From contig VHBO01000001.1 of assembly GCA_016871895.1 (NCBI GenBank), positions 62,001-126,000 on the forward strand: DNA of 64,000 bases, read 5' to 3'. The DNA comes from Gemmatimonadota bacterium (GTDB lineage Bacteria; Gemmatimonadota; Gemmatimonadetes; Gemmatimonadales; Gemmatimonadaceae). Made by a program: the position numbers and the translations under genes. Shown in pieces: positions 42,819-52,231 of the stretch; position 1 is the first letter of the stretch, and each line of letters begins with the position of its first letter. The notes under the pieces were generated by a model. That model was given only the letters and a program-made list of their open reading frames with translations, had not been told where the DNA came from and did no database searches.

Positions 42819-45800
42819 GCGACGTCGTCGCGCGGTGTGAGCGCTCGACACGGTCAGCCCGCTCCCCGTGGTCGCGGCGTCCCTCGCGCGGGCGGCGGTG
42901 GTGTGGGGTGGCGTCGCTCGCGCTCCTCGCCGCCCTCGCCTGCGAGGCCCCGCCTCCCGTCCCTGGGGATTGGATCGAGGGGGAGGGATTCCGCTGGCGC
43001 GCGCTCGACGTGCGTCGCGCCGCCACAAACGCCGCCGAGGCGCGCGCGGGATTCACGCCGCTCGATGCGGATCGCACGGGGGTGACGCACCGCAACGACG
43101 TCGATGACGCACGGGCGATGGCGAACCGCGACCTCCTCATCGGCGCGGGCGCCGCCGTCGGTGATGTCGACGGCGATGGGTATCCCGATCTCTTCCTCGC
43201 CTCAGTCCTCCGGCCCGCCGCGCTCTATCGTAACCGCGGCGACTTCCGGTTCGACGACGTGACCCGCGCGAGCGGGATTCGCATCGACTCCCTCTCCACC
43301 GGCGCGACCTTCGCTGACGTCGATGGCGACGCCGACCTCGATCTCCTCGTCGGGACGCACGGCGGTCCCGTGATGCTCTGGCAGAACGACGGGGCCGGCC
43401 GCTTCACCGACGTGACCGCTATCAGCGGACTCGTCGGTGGTTACGCCGCCACCTCGCTCACCCTCGGTGACGTCGATGGCGACGGCGACCTCGACCTCTA
43501 CGTGGCCACGTACAAGGTCCGCAACGCGCTGGACGCGTATCCGCCGCAGGCGCGGGAGTTCAACCAGGTGGTCACGAAGACACCGGAGGGCTGGTATGTA
43601 GTCCGTCCGGAGTGGGCCGCGGAGTACCGCGTGGAGGATCGCCCCGACCTCGGCGGTGTCGTCCGGTCACAGCGCGCTGACCCCGACCTCTTCTTCGTGA
43701 ATGACGGGACCGGACGCTTCGTCCGCACCCCGATCCACGGTGCGCGCTTCCGCGACGCAAGCGGCCGTCCCCTCGCGTCAGAGCCCGACTTCTTCACCCT
43801 CGCGGCACGATTCTACGACGTGAATGCTGACGGGCGGCCCGATCTCTACGTCTGCAATGACTTCGAGGACCCTGACCAGTTCTGGATCAACGACGGCGAC
43901 GGCAGCTTCCAGCTCGTCCCCGAGGTCGCGCTGGGTGCGACGAGCAACACCTGTATGTCGGTCGACTTCGGTGATGTGAACCGCGATGGAGCGGTGGACC
44001 TCTTCACCGCCGATATGTTGAGCCCGACCCTCGCGGCGCAGCAGATGGAGATCCCGACACACACGCCACTCCCCAAGGGGATCGGGCGCGCCGGGGTGCG
44101 GCCGCAGTGGATGCGCAATATGCTGCACGTCGCGCGCGGCGACGGGACCTGGGCGCAGGTAGCCGACTACGCTGGCGTGGCCGCGAGCGACTGGACCTGG
44201 GGCTCCGCGTTCCTCGATGTCGATCTTGATGGGCAGGAGGATCTGCTCGCCCTCAACGGGCATCGCTGGGATGTCCGAGACGCCGATACGTTCGATCGCA
44301 TCCGTGACGCCTTCCCGCGCGTGCCGTGGAATGAGGAACAGGGGCAGTTCCCGCCGCTCATGACGCGGAGCATGATCTTCCGGAACAACGGCGACCTCAC
44401 CTTCCGCGCGATGCCCGACGGCTGGGGGCTCGGCACGGTCGAGGCGGTTTCGCACGGCCTGGCGATGGCTGACTTCGATCTCGACGGCGATCTGGACCTC
44501 GTCGTGACGCGACTCAACGCTGCGGCGGTGGTCCACCGGAACGACGCGACCGCGCCCCGGGTGGCGGTGCGTGCGATCGGCACGGGCGGGAATCCCTTCG
44601 GGATCGGCGCGGTGGTGACCGTGCGCGGTACGGCGGGTGTCACGCAGGCCCGCGAGGTCACGGCGGGGGGCTACTACCTCAGTGGGAGCGAGGCGCAACT
44701 CGTCTTTGCCGCACCGTCAGACGAGACGTTCACGATTGAGGTTCGGTGGCCTGACGGGTACGTGACCCGCGTGCCGGCGGCGCGGGGGAACCGACTCTAC
44801 GAGGTCCGGCAATCGGCGGCGCGCTCGCCTGTCGAGACGCGCGTGGACAGTGGGCTCCCACTCTTCGTCGACGCGACGGCGCTGCTCGACGGGCATCAGC
44901 ACGTTGAGCAGCCCTTCGATGATTTTCGCCGTCAGCCGTTGTTGCCGACCCGACTGAGTCAGCTCGGGCCGGGGCTCGCCTGGCTTGATGCGGACGGCGA
45001 TGGGGATGACGACCTCGTCGTCGGGGCCGGGCGCGGCGGGTCGCTCGCGCTCCTGCGCAACGAGGGGGAACGATTCCGCGCGACACCACTGACCGATCCC
45101 GTGCGCGGTGATCTCACGGCGATCGTGCCCGTCGGCGACGGACGCGGTGGCGTCCGACTCGCGGTCGGCCAGTCGAGCTATGAGGCACCGAGCGCGGACT
45201 CTGCACTCGCGATGCCGCGCGTCCTCGGGGTCGATGTGGTTGGTGGGCGCCCCGCGCCCCGTGCCCTCGTGCCTGGCGACACCGCGAGCATTGGCGCGAT
45301 CGCCTCGGGGGATGTCGATGGGGACGGCTGGCTCGATCTCTTCGTTGCCCCGCGGGTGATCGCGGGGCTCTGGCCGGCGCCGGCCCCTTCGGCGCTCTGG
45401 CGCGGTGGGCCTGAGGGCCGGTTCACGCGAGATGTGCGGAATGCCGCGGCGTTGCGCGCGCTCGGTCTCGTGTCGTCCGCGTTGCTCGTGGATGTTGTCG
45501 GCGATGCGCGACCTGATCTCGTGGTGGCGACGGAATTCGGACCGGTGCGCGTCCTGCGGAACGATGGTGGGGCGTTCGTCGACGTGACTGCGGCGCTGGG
45601 CCTCTCCGGGATCCGAAGTCGGTGGAACGGGCTCGCTGCGATCGATGTCGACGCCGATGGCCGCGTCGATCTCGTGGTGACGAGCTGGGGACGCAACCTG
45701 CCGTTCGGCGTGAGCGCCGAGCGCCCGCATCTGTTGGTGACGGGTCCCTTCGGAGCCTCGGGGCCGGGGCTCGTCTTCGCGCGGGCCGATTCGGTGACTG

Positions 45801-46591
45801 GGCGCGAGATGCCCACGGAATCGTTCGCGCGGCTGAGTCTCGAGCTGACGGACCTCCGGCGCCGGATCGCGACGTATCGGGAGTTCGCGGCGGCGGATGT
45901 GGACGCGGTGCTCGGGCCGGCGGCGTCCGCGGCGGTACGGATCGGTGCTACCACGTATGACCATCTGCTGTTGCACAATCGCGGGTCACGCTTTGATGCC
46001 GTGCCCCTGCCGGCGGCGGCGCAGCTCGCGCCGGCGTTCGGGGTCGGCGTCGCGGACTTCGATGGGGATGGGCGTGAGGATCTCTTCCTGGCGCAGAACT
46101 TCTTCCCCACCGAGATCGCGACGATGCGATTCGATGCGGGGGTCGGGCTCGTGTTGCGCGGGGATGGCACCGGCGGGTTCACCCCGTTGGACGTGCGGGG
46201 TTCGGGCGTGGCAATCCGTGGGGATCAGCGCGGCGTGGCCGTGGCCGATTTCGACGCGGATGGGCGCCCCGATGTGGCGGTCGCGCAGAACGGGGAGGGG
46301 ACGACCTTGTGGCGGAACCAGGGGGGCCGTCCTGGTCAGGTCGTGCGGTTGTCCGGTGGGGTTGGGAACCCGCTCGCCGTCGGGGCTCACATTCATATAG
46401 AAGGGGACGGGTGGCGTGGTCCGGCCCGAGTGGTTGCCGCCGGGCACGGCTATTGGTCCACCGATGCGGGGGCGCTGGTGCTCGCGCGGCCGGCGGGGGC
46501 GCTCCGACTGGTGGTTCGGTGGGCCACCGGACGGGAGACACGGGTTCCCCTGCCACCGGGGGGGACACCGATGTCGTTACGTTCACCGTAA
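42815..46591 (+). CDS. Giant FG-GAP/VCBS repeat lipoprotein with ASPIC/UnbV domains (CRTAC1 type)
   Basis: A 1258-residue predicted lipoprotein (LALLAALAC, Cys near residue 43). It holds about thirteen calcium-binding FG-GAP repeats of the D-x-D-x-D-G-x-x-D-L type (DVDGDGYPDLFLA, DVDGDGDLDLYVA, DVNADGRPDLYVC, DFDLDGDLDLVV, DADGDGDDDLVV, DVDGDGWLDLFVA, DFDGDGREDLFLA, DFDADGRPDVAVA), which build integrin-like propellers. Two ASPIC/UnbV modules are visible, one in the middle (GNPFGIGAVVTVRG) and one at the end (GNPLAVGAHIHIEG), so the protein looks like two CRTAC1 units joined head to tail. It is probably displayed on the surface and needs Ca2+ to fold. Coupled to the haloperoxidase-like gene. 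Confidence 0.92.
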   Translation: MSDVVARCERSTRSARSPWSRRPSRGRRWCGVASLALLAALACEAPPPVPGDWIEGEGFRWRALDVRRAATNAAEARAGFTPLDADRTGVTHRNDVDDARAMANRDLLIGAGAAVGDVDGDGYPDLFLASVLRPAALYRNRGDFRFDDVTRASGIRIDSLSTGATFADVDGDADLDLLVGTHGGPVMLWQNDGAGRFTDVTAISGLVGGYAATSLTLGDVDGDGDLDLYVATYKVRNALDAYPPQAREFNQVVTKTPEGWYVVRPEWAAEYRVEDRPDLGGVVRSQRADPDLFFVNDGTGRFVRTPIHGARFRDASGRPLASEPDFFTLAARFYDVNADGRPDLYVCNDFEDPDQFWINDGDGSFQLVPEVALGATSNTCMSVDFGDVNRDGAVDLFTADMLSPTLAAQQMEIPTHTPLPKGIGRAGVRPQWMRNMLHVARGDGTWAQVADYAGVAASDWTWGSAFLDVDLDGQEDLLALNGHRWDVRDADTFDRIRDAFPRVPWNEEQGQFPPLMTRSMIFRNNGDLTFRAMPDGWGLGTVEAVSHGLAMADFDLDGDLDLVVTRLNAAAVVHRNDATAPRVAVRAIGTGGNPFGIGAVVTVRGTAGVTQAREVTAGGYYLSGSEAQLVFAAPSDETFTIEVRWPDGYVTRVPAARGNRLYEVRQSAARSPVETRVDSGLPLFVDATALLDGHQHVEQPFDDFRRQPLLPTRLSQLGPGLAWLDADGDGDDDLVVGAGRGGSLALLRNEGERFRATPLTDPVRGDLTAIVPVGDGRGGVRLAVGQSSYEAPSADSALAMPRVLGVDVVGGRPAPRALVPGDTASIGAIASGDVDGDGWLDLFVAPRVIAGLWPAPAPSALWRGGPEGRFTRDVRNAAALRALGLVSSALLVDVVGDARPDLVVATEFGPVRVLRNDGGAFVDVTAALGLSGIRSRWNGLAAIDVDADGRVDLVVTSWGRNLPFGVSAERPHLLVTGPFGASGPGLVFARADSVTGREMPTESFARLSLELTDLRRRIATYREFAAADVDAVLGPAASAAVRIGATTYDHLLLHNRGSRFDAVPLPAAAQLAPAFGVGVADFDGDGREDLFLAQNFFPTEIATMRFDAGVGLVLRGDGTGGFTPLDVRGSGVAIRGDQRGVAVADFDADGRPDVAVAQNGEGTTLWRNQGGRPGQVVRLSGGVGNPLAVGAHIHIEGDGWRGPARVVAAGHGYWSTDAGALVLARPAGALRLVVRWATGRETRVPLPPGGTPMSLRSP

Positions 46592-46623
46592 CAGCCGCGT
46601 CTGACCCGTGTCACACGTCTGTC

Positions 46624-46652
46624 TTGCCGACCTGGCAGGGCCGTCGTATGTT
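46624..46652 (+). promoter_or_regulatory. Sigma-70-like promoter of the lipoprotein-SusC-SusD operon
   Basis: TTGCCG (46624-46629), a 17-base spacer, and TATGTT (46647-46652). The leader of about 70 bases contains an 8-base hairpin, CGGGACGG (46681-46688) with CCGTCCCG (46695-46702) and loop AATCCG, ending 27 bases before the ATG. The hairpin is a candidate for control or mRNA stability. Confidence 0.55.
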
Positions 46653-46729
46653 CGCCGATGTTTCCCGCAGTTCACGTGTACGGGACGGAATCCGCCGTCC
46701 CGTGCTCTCGTTCACCAGGAGCCCGCTTC

Positions 46730-47401
46730 ATGAAGATGCGCACAGTCGCACGGCTCTCGGCGCTCGGTGTCGTCGCGATCCTTGGGGGTTGCGTCGACAA
46801 CAGCTACGAGACCACCGACCTCAGCAACCGGTTCGAGGTCGCCCCGTCGTATATCGGCGTCGATGAGGGGATCCCCGTCCAGATGACGGCGACGCAGGGT
46901 GGCGAGCCGCAGACCGTGACGTGGGAGAGCAGCAACACCCAGGTCGCGACGGTCACCGCGGGCGGGCTCGTGTCCACGAATTGCACACCGGCGGGGAGTG
47001 CGACCTCGTGCTTCGCGGCGGTGACGGCGACGAAGCCGGACGGCTCAAAGAAGTCATCGAGCTTCACGGTCTACAACCTCGTCGGGCAGCCGCTCACCAA
47101 CAACGTGCCCGTGACGGTCGGCGGGGCGGTCGGTGCCGACATCCTATATCGCATCTACGTGCCGGAGGGGAAGACGAATCTCTCCGTCACGATGAGCGGT
47201 GGCACTGGTGACCTCGACCTCTATGTGCGCCGTGGGACGCCGCCGACGACGTCCGTGGGCGGCTTCACCTGCCGGTCGTGGAACGCCGGGAACGGCGAGA
47301 GCTGCACGTTCACGAACCCGCAGGCCGGGACGTGGTACATCCGCATCGATGTGTATGAGGACGGGGCCGGGGCGTCGCTGCGCGCCGTGATGACCCCGTA
47401 A
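46730..47401 (+). CDS. Lipoprotein with Ig-like (Big_2) and PPC domains
   Basis: A 223-residue predicted lipoprotein with lipobox AILGGC (Cys 21). Residues about 35-120 look like a bacterial Ig-like Big_2 domain (VTWESSNTQVATVTAGGLVS), and the rest is a bacterial pre-peptidase C-terminal (PPC) domain: ILYRIYVPEGKTNLSVTMSGGTGDLDLYVRRG and NPQAGTWYIRIDVYED. PPC domains normally ride on secreted peptidases; here it stands alone. It is 40 bases upstream of the SusC gene and likely supports substrate capture at the surface. A second ATG at 46736 is possible. Confidence 0.85.
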   Translation: MKMRTVARLSALGVVAILGGCVDNSYETTDLSNRFEVAPSYIGVDEGIPVQMTATQGGEPQTVTWESSNTQVATVTAGGLVSTNCTPAGSATSCFAAVTATKPDGSKKSSSFTVYNLVGQPLTNNVPVTVGGAVGADILYRIYVPEGKTNLSVTMSGGTGDLDLYVRRGTPPTTSVGGFTCRSWNAGNGESCTFTNPQAGTWYIRIDVYEDGAGASLRAVMTP

Positions 47402-47441
47402 TCACGAGCCGACCATGACTCATTCCACTCAGAGGTTCTCC

Positions 47442-50400
47442 ATGTCGCGTGTGTTCACCCACATCGTCCGCGCCGGCCTCGTGCTCGCGCTGTCGACGGC
47501 GGCGGCGCTCGCCCAGAGCGCCGTTTTCAGCGGCAAGGTGACGTCCGCGGGTCAGCCGCTCGGCGGCGCCAGCGTCGGCATCGTCGAGCTGGGCGTCGGC
47601 GCCACCACGGCGGTCGACGGCACCTATTCGTTCACCGTTCCGGTCGGCGCCAACGCCGGTCGGTCGGTCACGCTGCGGGCCCGGGCGATCGGCTATACGC
47701 CGAAGCAGGCCACCGTGGCGCTCGCCGCCGGCCGCATCGAGAAGGAGTTCGCGCTCGATAAGGACGTCCTCAACCTCGAGCAGGTCGTCGTGACCGGCGT
47801 GGGTGACGCGACGTCGCAGAAGAAGACGGCGTTCTCCGTCGGCGTCGTCGACGCGTCGCAGATCAAGGAGGCCCCGTCCTCCTCGCCGGTGGGCGCCCTC
47901 GCGGGTCGCGTCGCCGGCGCCTCGGTCGTGACCGTCTCCGGCCAGCCCGGCCAGGCCCCGGCGATCCGCCTCCGCGCGGCGACGAGCCTCACCGGCTCCG
48001 CCGACCCGCTGATCATTATCGACGGTACCATCACCCGCATGACCCTCGCCGACATCAACACCGAGGATGTCGAGCGGATGGAAGTCATCAAGGGCGCCGC
48101 GGCGAGCTCGCTCTACGGCTCGGACGCGGCGAACGGCGTCGTCCAGATCTTCACGAAGCGCGGTGCGCAGCTCGCGGAGGGGCAGACCTCCTTCCAGCTC
48201 CGCAACGAGTATGGGCAGAGCTGGCTCCCGAACAAGGTGCCGGGCAACACGGCACACGAGTTCCGCCTGCTTCCCGACGGCGACTTCGCGCGCGACGCGA
48301 ACGGCAACCGCATCCAGGAGGCCGATCGCATCGCCGACAATCCGTACCCGGTCATCTACGACCAGCTTGGGCAGGTCTTCCGCCCGGGGACGTTCATGAC
48401 GAACTACGCCTCGGTCGGTCAGCGGCGCGGGTCGACGAACTTCAACGTCTCGTTCCAGAACTCCCGTGAGTCGGGCGTCCTCGGCCTCCTGAACGGGTTC
48501 TCGCGGCAGAACTTCCGCATGAACCTTGACCAGGCGATCACCGATCAGCTCACCTTCCAGGCGGGCGCCTTCTACGGGCGGTCGAACTCGGACGAGGCGG
48601 AGAATACCGGAATCTTCTTCGGCCTCCGCTTCCTCGAGCCGAACGTCGACCTCCTCGCGCCGAACGCGGACGGCTCGCCGTTCAACGCCGCGATCAAGCA
48701 GCCGCCCCTCTCGGGCAACGTCGTCAACCCGCTTTACGGCCTCGCCAACCGCGACATCTCGCGCGACCGCGACCGCTTCAACGGGACCTTCAAGCTGACC
48801 TACAAGCCGCTCAGCTGGCTGACCGCCGAGGGCAACATCAACTACGAGCAGTCGGGGGACATGTACAAGTCGTTCACCCCGACCGGCTTCCTGAACTCCG
48901 CGGGCGCGTCGGATGACGGTAGTCTCTTCCAGAGCTCGACGCTCGCTCGCACCAGCAACATTGGCGCGACGCTCACCGCGGTCCGCAACTTCGAGTGGTT
49001 CACGAACACGACCAAGCTCGCCTACGTGTTCGAAGACCAGTCGGTCAACAACGTCAACGTCTTCGCCGCGTCGCTGACCGTGCCGAAGGTGCCGGAGTTC
49101 AGCTCGGCCGATCCGGCACAGGACATCTTCCCGGGCTCGCGCTCGGTGACGATCCGCAATCAGAACCTGTTCGCGATCACGACCTTCGACATCCGCGACC
49201 GGTACATCTTCGACGCGCTCGTGCGTCAGGACCAGTCGTCGCTCTTCGGCGCCGACCAGCGGACCGCGATCTACAACCGCGTCTCGGCGGCGTACCGCCT
49301 CTCCGAGGATCTGCCCCTCCCAGGGATTGATGAGTTCAAGCTCCGCGCCTCGTACGGCACGGCGGGGCTCCGCCCCGGGTTCGATGCGCAGTACGAGATC
49401 TTCTCGCTTGTCGGCGGCAGCCCGACCCCGGTGACCCTGGGCAACCGGGATCTCCGGCCGGCCTTCTCGAAGGAGACGGAGGTGGGCTTCAACCTCACCT
49501 TCCTCCGTAACTTCACCTTCGAGTACAGCTACTCCGACAAGGTCACCAGCGACCAGATCCTTCTCGCGCCGGTCTCGGCGGCGACAGGCTATCGCAACAC
49601 CTGGACGAACGCCGGCACACTCGCGGGGCAGACGCACGAGGCTGCGCTCGGCGCGGTGCTGCTCTCGACCGGTGACATGTTCTGGCGGCTCAACGTGACC
49701 GCCGACCGCACGCGGCAGCAGATCACCGACCTCAAGGTCGCGCCCTTCCTCGCGGGTCCAGACGGCAACACGTCGCTCTTCCGCGTGGGCGCCGGCGAGC
49801 CCTTCGGTGTGATCTACGGCTCCAAGTGGATCCGGACGCCGGAGCAGCTGGCGGCGACCCTCCAGTCGGGCAAGAACCCATCGGTCACCGGGACGGCGGC
49901 GAACTACCGCCTGAACGAGGAAGGCTTCTACGTCCGGACCGCCGACTGGCGGACGATCAACGAGAAGCCGCTCAAGGCGTACACCGCCACGGGCGAGTCG
50001 GTGGTGCAGATCGGTGACGTCAACCCTGACCTGAACCTCGCCATCAACTCCACCTTCCAGTGGGGTGGCTTCAGCCTCAACGCGCTGATCACGATGGTCC
50101 AGGGCGGCGACATCTACAACTACACCCGCCAGTGGCCGTTCAACGAGCAGCGTGACCCGCTCTACGACCAGCGTGGCCGGGCGGAGGAGGAGAAGAAGCC
50201 GGTCTCCTACTACCAGACCTTCTACAACAACTTCGACGCGAACGACTTCTTCGTCGAGAACGGGTCGTACATCCGACTCCGCGAGCTCTCGGTGAACTAC
50301 CAGCTCCCGAAGGCCTTCGTGCAGCCGCTCAGCTTCCTCGGCTTCGAGAACGCCCGCCTCGGTATCGTCGGCCGCAATCTCTGGACGTCGACCAAGTACA

Positions 50401-50525
50401 CCGGCTACGATCCGGATGTGACGGGGACGTCGGGCCTCGGGGGCAACCCCTTCGTGTACCGGGTGGACTACTTCACCTACCCGCAGTTCCGGACCTTCAC
50501 CATGATGGTGGAACTCGGCTTCTAA
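47442..50525 (+). CDS. SusC/RagA family TonB-linked outer-membrane transporter
   Basis: A 1027-residue TonB-dependent barrel. After the signal peptide (AGLVLALSTAAALAQ) comes the carboxypeptidase-like regulatory domain (VFSGKVTSAGQPLGGASVGIVELG...), then the plug (VVVTGVGDATSQKKTA, VGALAGRVAGASVVTVSG, DPLIIIDGTI, VERMEVIKGAAASSLYGSDAANGVVQIFTKRG), and the long barrel ending in Phe. The order and length are those of SusC, which imports glycans or peptides with its SusD partner, encoded next. The start at 47442 has GAGG at the right distance; an ATG at 47415 has none. Confidence 0.94.
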   Translation: MSRVFTHIVRAGLVLALSTAAALAQSAVFSGKVTSAGQPLGGASVGIVELGVGATTAVDGTYSFTVPVGANAGRSVTLRARAIGYTPKQATVALAAGRIEKEFALDKDVLNLEQVVVTGVGDATSQKKTAFSVGVVDASQIKEAPSSSPVGALAGRVAGASVVTVSGQPGQAPAIRLRAATSLTGSADPLIIIDGTITRMTLADINTEDVERMEVIKGAAASSLYGSDAANGVVQIFTKRGAQLAEGQTSFQLRNEYGQSWLPNKVPGNTAHEFRLLPDGDFARDANGNRIQEADRIADNPYPVIYDQLGQVFRPGTFMTNYASVGQRRGSTNFNVSFQNSRESGVLGLLNGFSRQNFRMNLDQAITDQLTFQAGAFYGRSNSDEAENTGIFFGLRFLEPNVDLLAPNADGSPFNAAIKQPPLSGNVVNPLYGLANRDISRDRDRFNGTFKLTYKPLSWLTAEGNINYEQSGDMYKSFTPTGFLNSAGASDDGSLFQSSTLARTSNIGATLTAVRNFEWFTNTTKLAYVFEDQSVNNVNVFAASLTVPKVPEFSSADPAQDIFPGSRSVTIRNQNLFAITTFDIRDRYIFDALVRQDQSSLFGADQRTAIYNRVSAAYRLSEDLPLPGIDEFKLRASYGTAGLRPGFDAQYEIFSLVGGSPTPVTLGNRDLRPAFSKETEVGFNLTFLRNFTFEYSYSDKVTSDQILLAPVSAATGYRNTWTNAGTLAGQTHEAALGAVLLSTGDMFWRLNVTADRTRQQITDLKVAPFLAGPDGNTSLFRVGAGEPFGVIYGSKWIRTPEQLAATLQSGKNPSVTGTAANYRLNEEGFYVRTADWRTINEKPLKAYTATGESVVQIGDVNPDLNLAINSTFQWGGFSLNALITMVQGGDIYNYTRQWPFNEQRDPLYDQRGRAEEEKKPVSYYQTFYNNFDANDFFVENGSYIRLRELSVNYQLPKAFVQPLSFLGFENARLGIVGRNLWTSTKYTGYDPDVTGTSGLGGNPFVYRVDYFTYPQFRTFTMMVELGF

Positions 50526-50552
50526 GCCGACCCGCCGATCAGGAGACCTGAC

Positions 50553-52136
50553 ATGCGCATGACGACTTTCGTCCGGAGCCTTGGCCTCGTCGCCCTCGTG
50601 GGGGTGACGGGGTGCAAGTCCCTAGACATCACCAACCCGAACGCGCCCGACGCGGGGCGCGCGCTCGCCGACCCGGCGGCCATCGAGGCCGTCGCCGGTG
50701 GTGCCATCCGGCAGTGGGTGAACACGTACGAGGGGAACAACGCCGTGGCGCCCCTCACCACGCAGGCGCAGACCTACAGCGCCTCGTGGAACAACTTCAA
50801 CATGAACTTCTACTCGAGCCTCGATGCCGACGGTACGCGGAACTCGCGTTCTTGGCAGAACGATCCCTCCGCAGCGGGCCGGACGAGCGTCGAATGGTTC
50901 TGGGAGGGGTACTACAGCTCCCTCTCGCTTGCGACGAACGTGCTCAAGGCGACCCGGAACAATGGGCTCGTCCTCGGCAGCGCGGCCAACACGAAGCGCG
51001 CCGAGGCGGTGGCCTTCCTGATGCAGGGCGCCGCGATGTCGGGCATCGCGATGAACTACAACAAGGGGTACATCATCGACGAGAACGCTGATCTGGCGAA
51101 CCTCGCCTATGTGAATCGCCTTGCGATGCGTGATGCCGCGCTCTCGAAGCTCGACTCGGCCATCGCGGTCGCCTCGGCGAACACCTTCACGACGCCCGCC
51201 GCCTGGCTGAACGGCCACGCGTACTCGAATGTTCAGATTGCAAAGATCGCCCGGACGATGGCGGCGTACCTGCTTGTGAATTGGCCGCGCGACGTGAGCG
51301 AGATGACGACCGTCGACTGGACGAAGGTCCGGAACTACGCCTCCAATGGTATGTCGGCGGGAACGCCGTTCAACTTCAACTTTGAAGGCGACGGGTGCAC
51401 CGCCTGGTGCCCGGAAGTCCTTGTCTGGTTCAACTCGATCGACACGGCCCGGCTGCACACCCGCGTGGCGAACATGCTCGATGCCACGCAGCTGACGCCG
51501 TGGCCCGCGGGCGGGAATCCCCGTCCCAACTCGGCGGACAAGCGACTGGGCGACGGCTCCTTCGGCAACGCCAGCATGATCGCCGGTTTCGGCACCGTCC
51601 CGAAGACTGCGAATGGCGGCACCGACTTCGCGTACTCCACGCAGGCGCCGTTCAATATGGCTCGTGGCTCCTACCACCAGTCGAACATCGGGCACATTCG
51701 CTACGATGCCACCGGCGTCCAGGCATCGACCGGCATCTACTCGGGGTACGGCACTGCTCCGCTCTTCTCGGCAGCGCAGAACGACCTGCTCTGGGCCGAG
51801 GCGGCCATCGAGCTCGGCGACCTCGCCACCGCCGCGGCGAAGATCAACAACACCCGCGTGACCCGTGGCGGCCTCGCCCCGGCGCTCGCGTCGGAGACGG
51901 CGGCGCAGCTGCGCGTCAAGCTCAGCTACGAGAACGAGATCGAGGTCCTCGGCCTCGGGGCGGCGTCGTACTACCACCGCCGCCGTGCCACCAACGGCCT
52001 CATCGCCGGTACGCCGCGCGAGATGCCGGTCCCGGCCAAGGAGCTCGGTGTCTTCGGTCAGCAGCTCTACACTTTCGGCGGCACCAAGGTGAAGTCGGCC
52101 CTCCCGGCGAACGCGACCGCCGCGCCGGAGAACTGA
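50553..52136 (+). CDS. SusD/RagB-like lipoprotein
   Basis: A 527-residue surface lipoprotein: lipobox VGVTGCKS with Cys 21, then the tetratricopeptide-like helical fold of SusD/RagB with helices such as WFWEGYYSSLSLATNVLKATRN and AVAFLMQGAAMSGIAMNYNKGYI, and the C-terminal FLWAEAAIEL-type block (LLWAEAAIELGDLATAAAKINNTR). SusD lids the SusC barrel and captures substrate. It lies 27 bases after SusC. No polysaccharide lyase or glycosidase lies in the operon, so a peptide or other substrate is as likely as a glycan. Confidence 0.88.
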   Translation: MRMTTFVRSLGLVALVGVTGCKSLDITNPNAPDAGRALADPAAIEAVAGGAIRQWVNTYEGNNAVAPLTTQAQTYSASWNNFNMNFYSSLDADGTRNSRSWQNDPSAAGRTSVEWFWEGYYSSLSLATNVLKATRNNGLVLGSAANTKRAEAVAFLMQGAAMSGIAMNYNKGYIIDENADLANLAYVNRLAMRDAALSKLDSAIAVASANTFTTPAAWLNGHAYSNVQIAKIARTMAAYLLVNWPRDVSEMTTVDWTKVRNYASNGMSAGTPFNFNFEGDGCTAWCPEVLVWFNSIDTARLHTRVANMLDATQLTPWPAGGNPRPNSADKRLGDGSFGNASMIAGFGTVPKTANGGTDFAYSTQAPFNMARGSYHQSNIGHIRYDATGVQASTGIYSGYGTAPLFSAAQNDLLWAEAAIELGDLATAAAKINNTRVTRGGLAPALASETAAQLRVKLSYENEIEVLGLGAASYYHRRRATNGLIAGTPREMPVPAKELGVFGQQLYTFGGTKVKSALPANATAAPEN

Positions 52137-52171
52137 GCCGGATCGCGACACGCCACCGCTCGCGGTGCATG

Positions 52172-52205
52172 CCGAGGGGGAACGCCGACTGGCGTTCCCC
52201 CTCGG
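52172..52205 (+). terminator. Hairpin terminator after the SusCD operon
   Basis: Perfect 15-base stem CCGAGGGGGAACGCC with loop GACT, starting 36 bases after the SusD stop. It is followed by TCATT rather than a clean U-run. Confidence 0.8.
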
Positions 52206-52218
52206 TCATTCTGCGGGG

Positions 52219-52224
52219 TAGCTT
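52219..52224 (+). promoter_or_regulatory. -10 box of the orphan-plug gene, predicted leaderless
   Basis: TAGCTT followed by TCCGCAT and the ATG at 52232. It lies just past the SusCD terminator, so the next gene has its own promoter. Confidence 0.45.
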
Positions 52225-52231
52225 TCCGCAT

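Noticed and set aside
47310-49637. Frame of 775 codons on the minus strand opposite the SusC gene
   Set aside because: Same reason: a GC-rich antisense frame with no motifs, while the plus strand has plug and barrel features.
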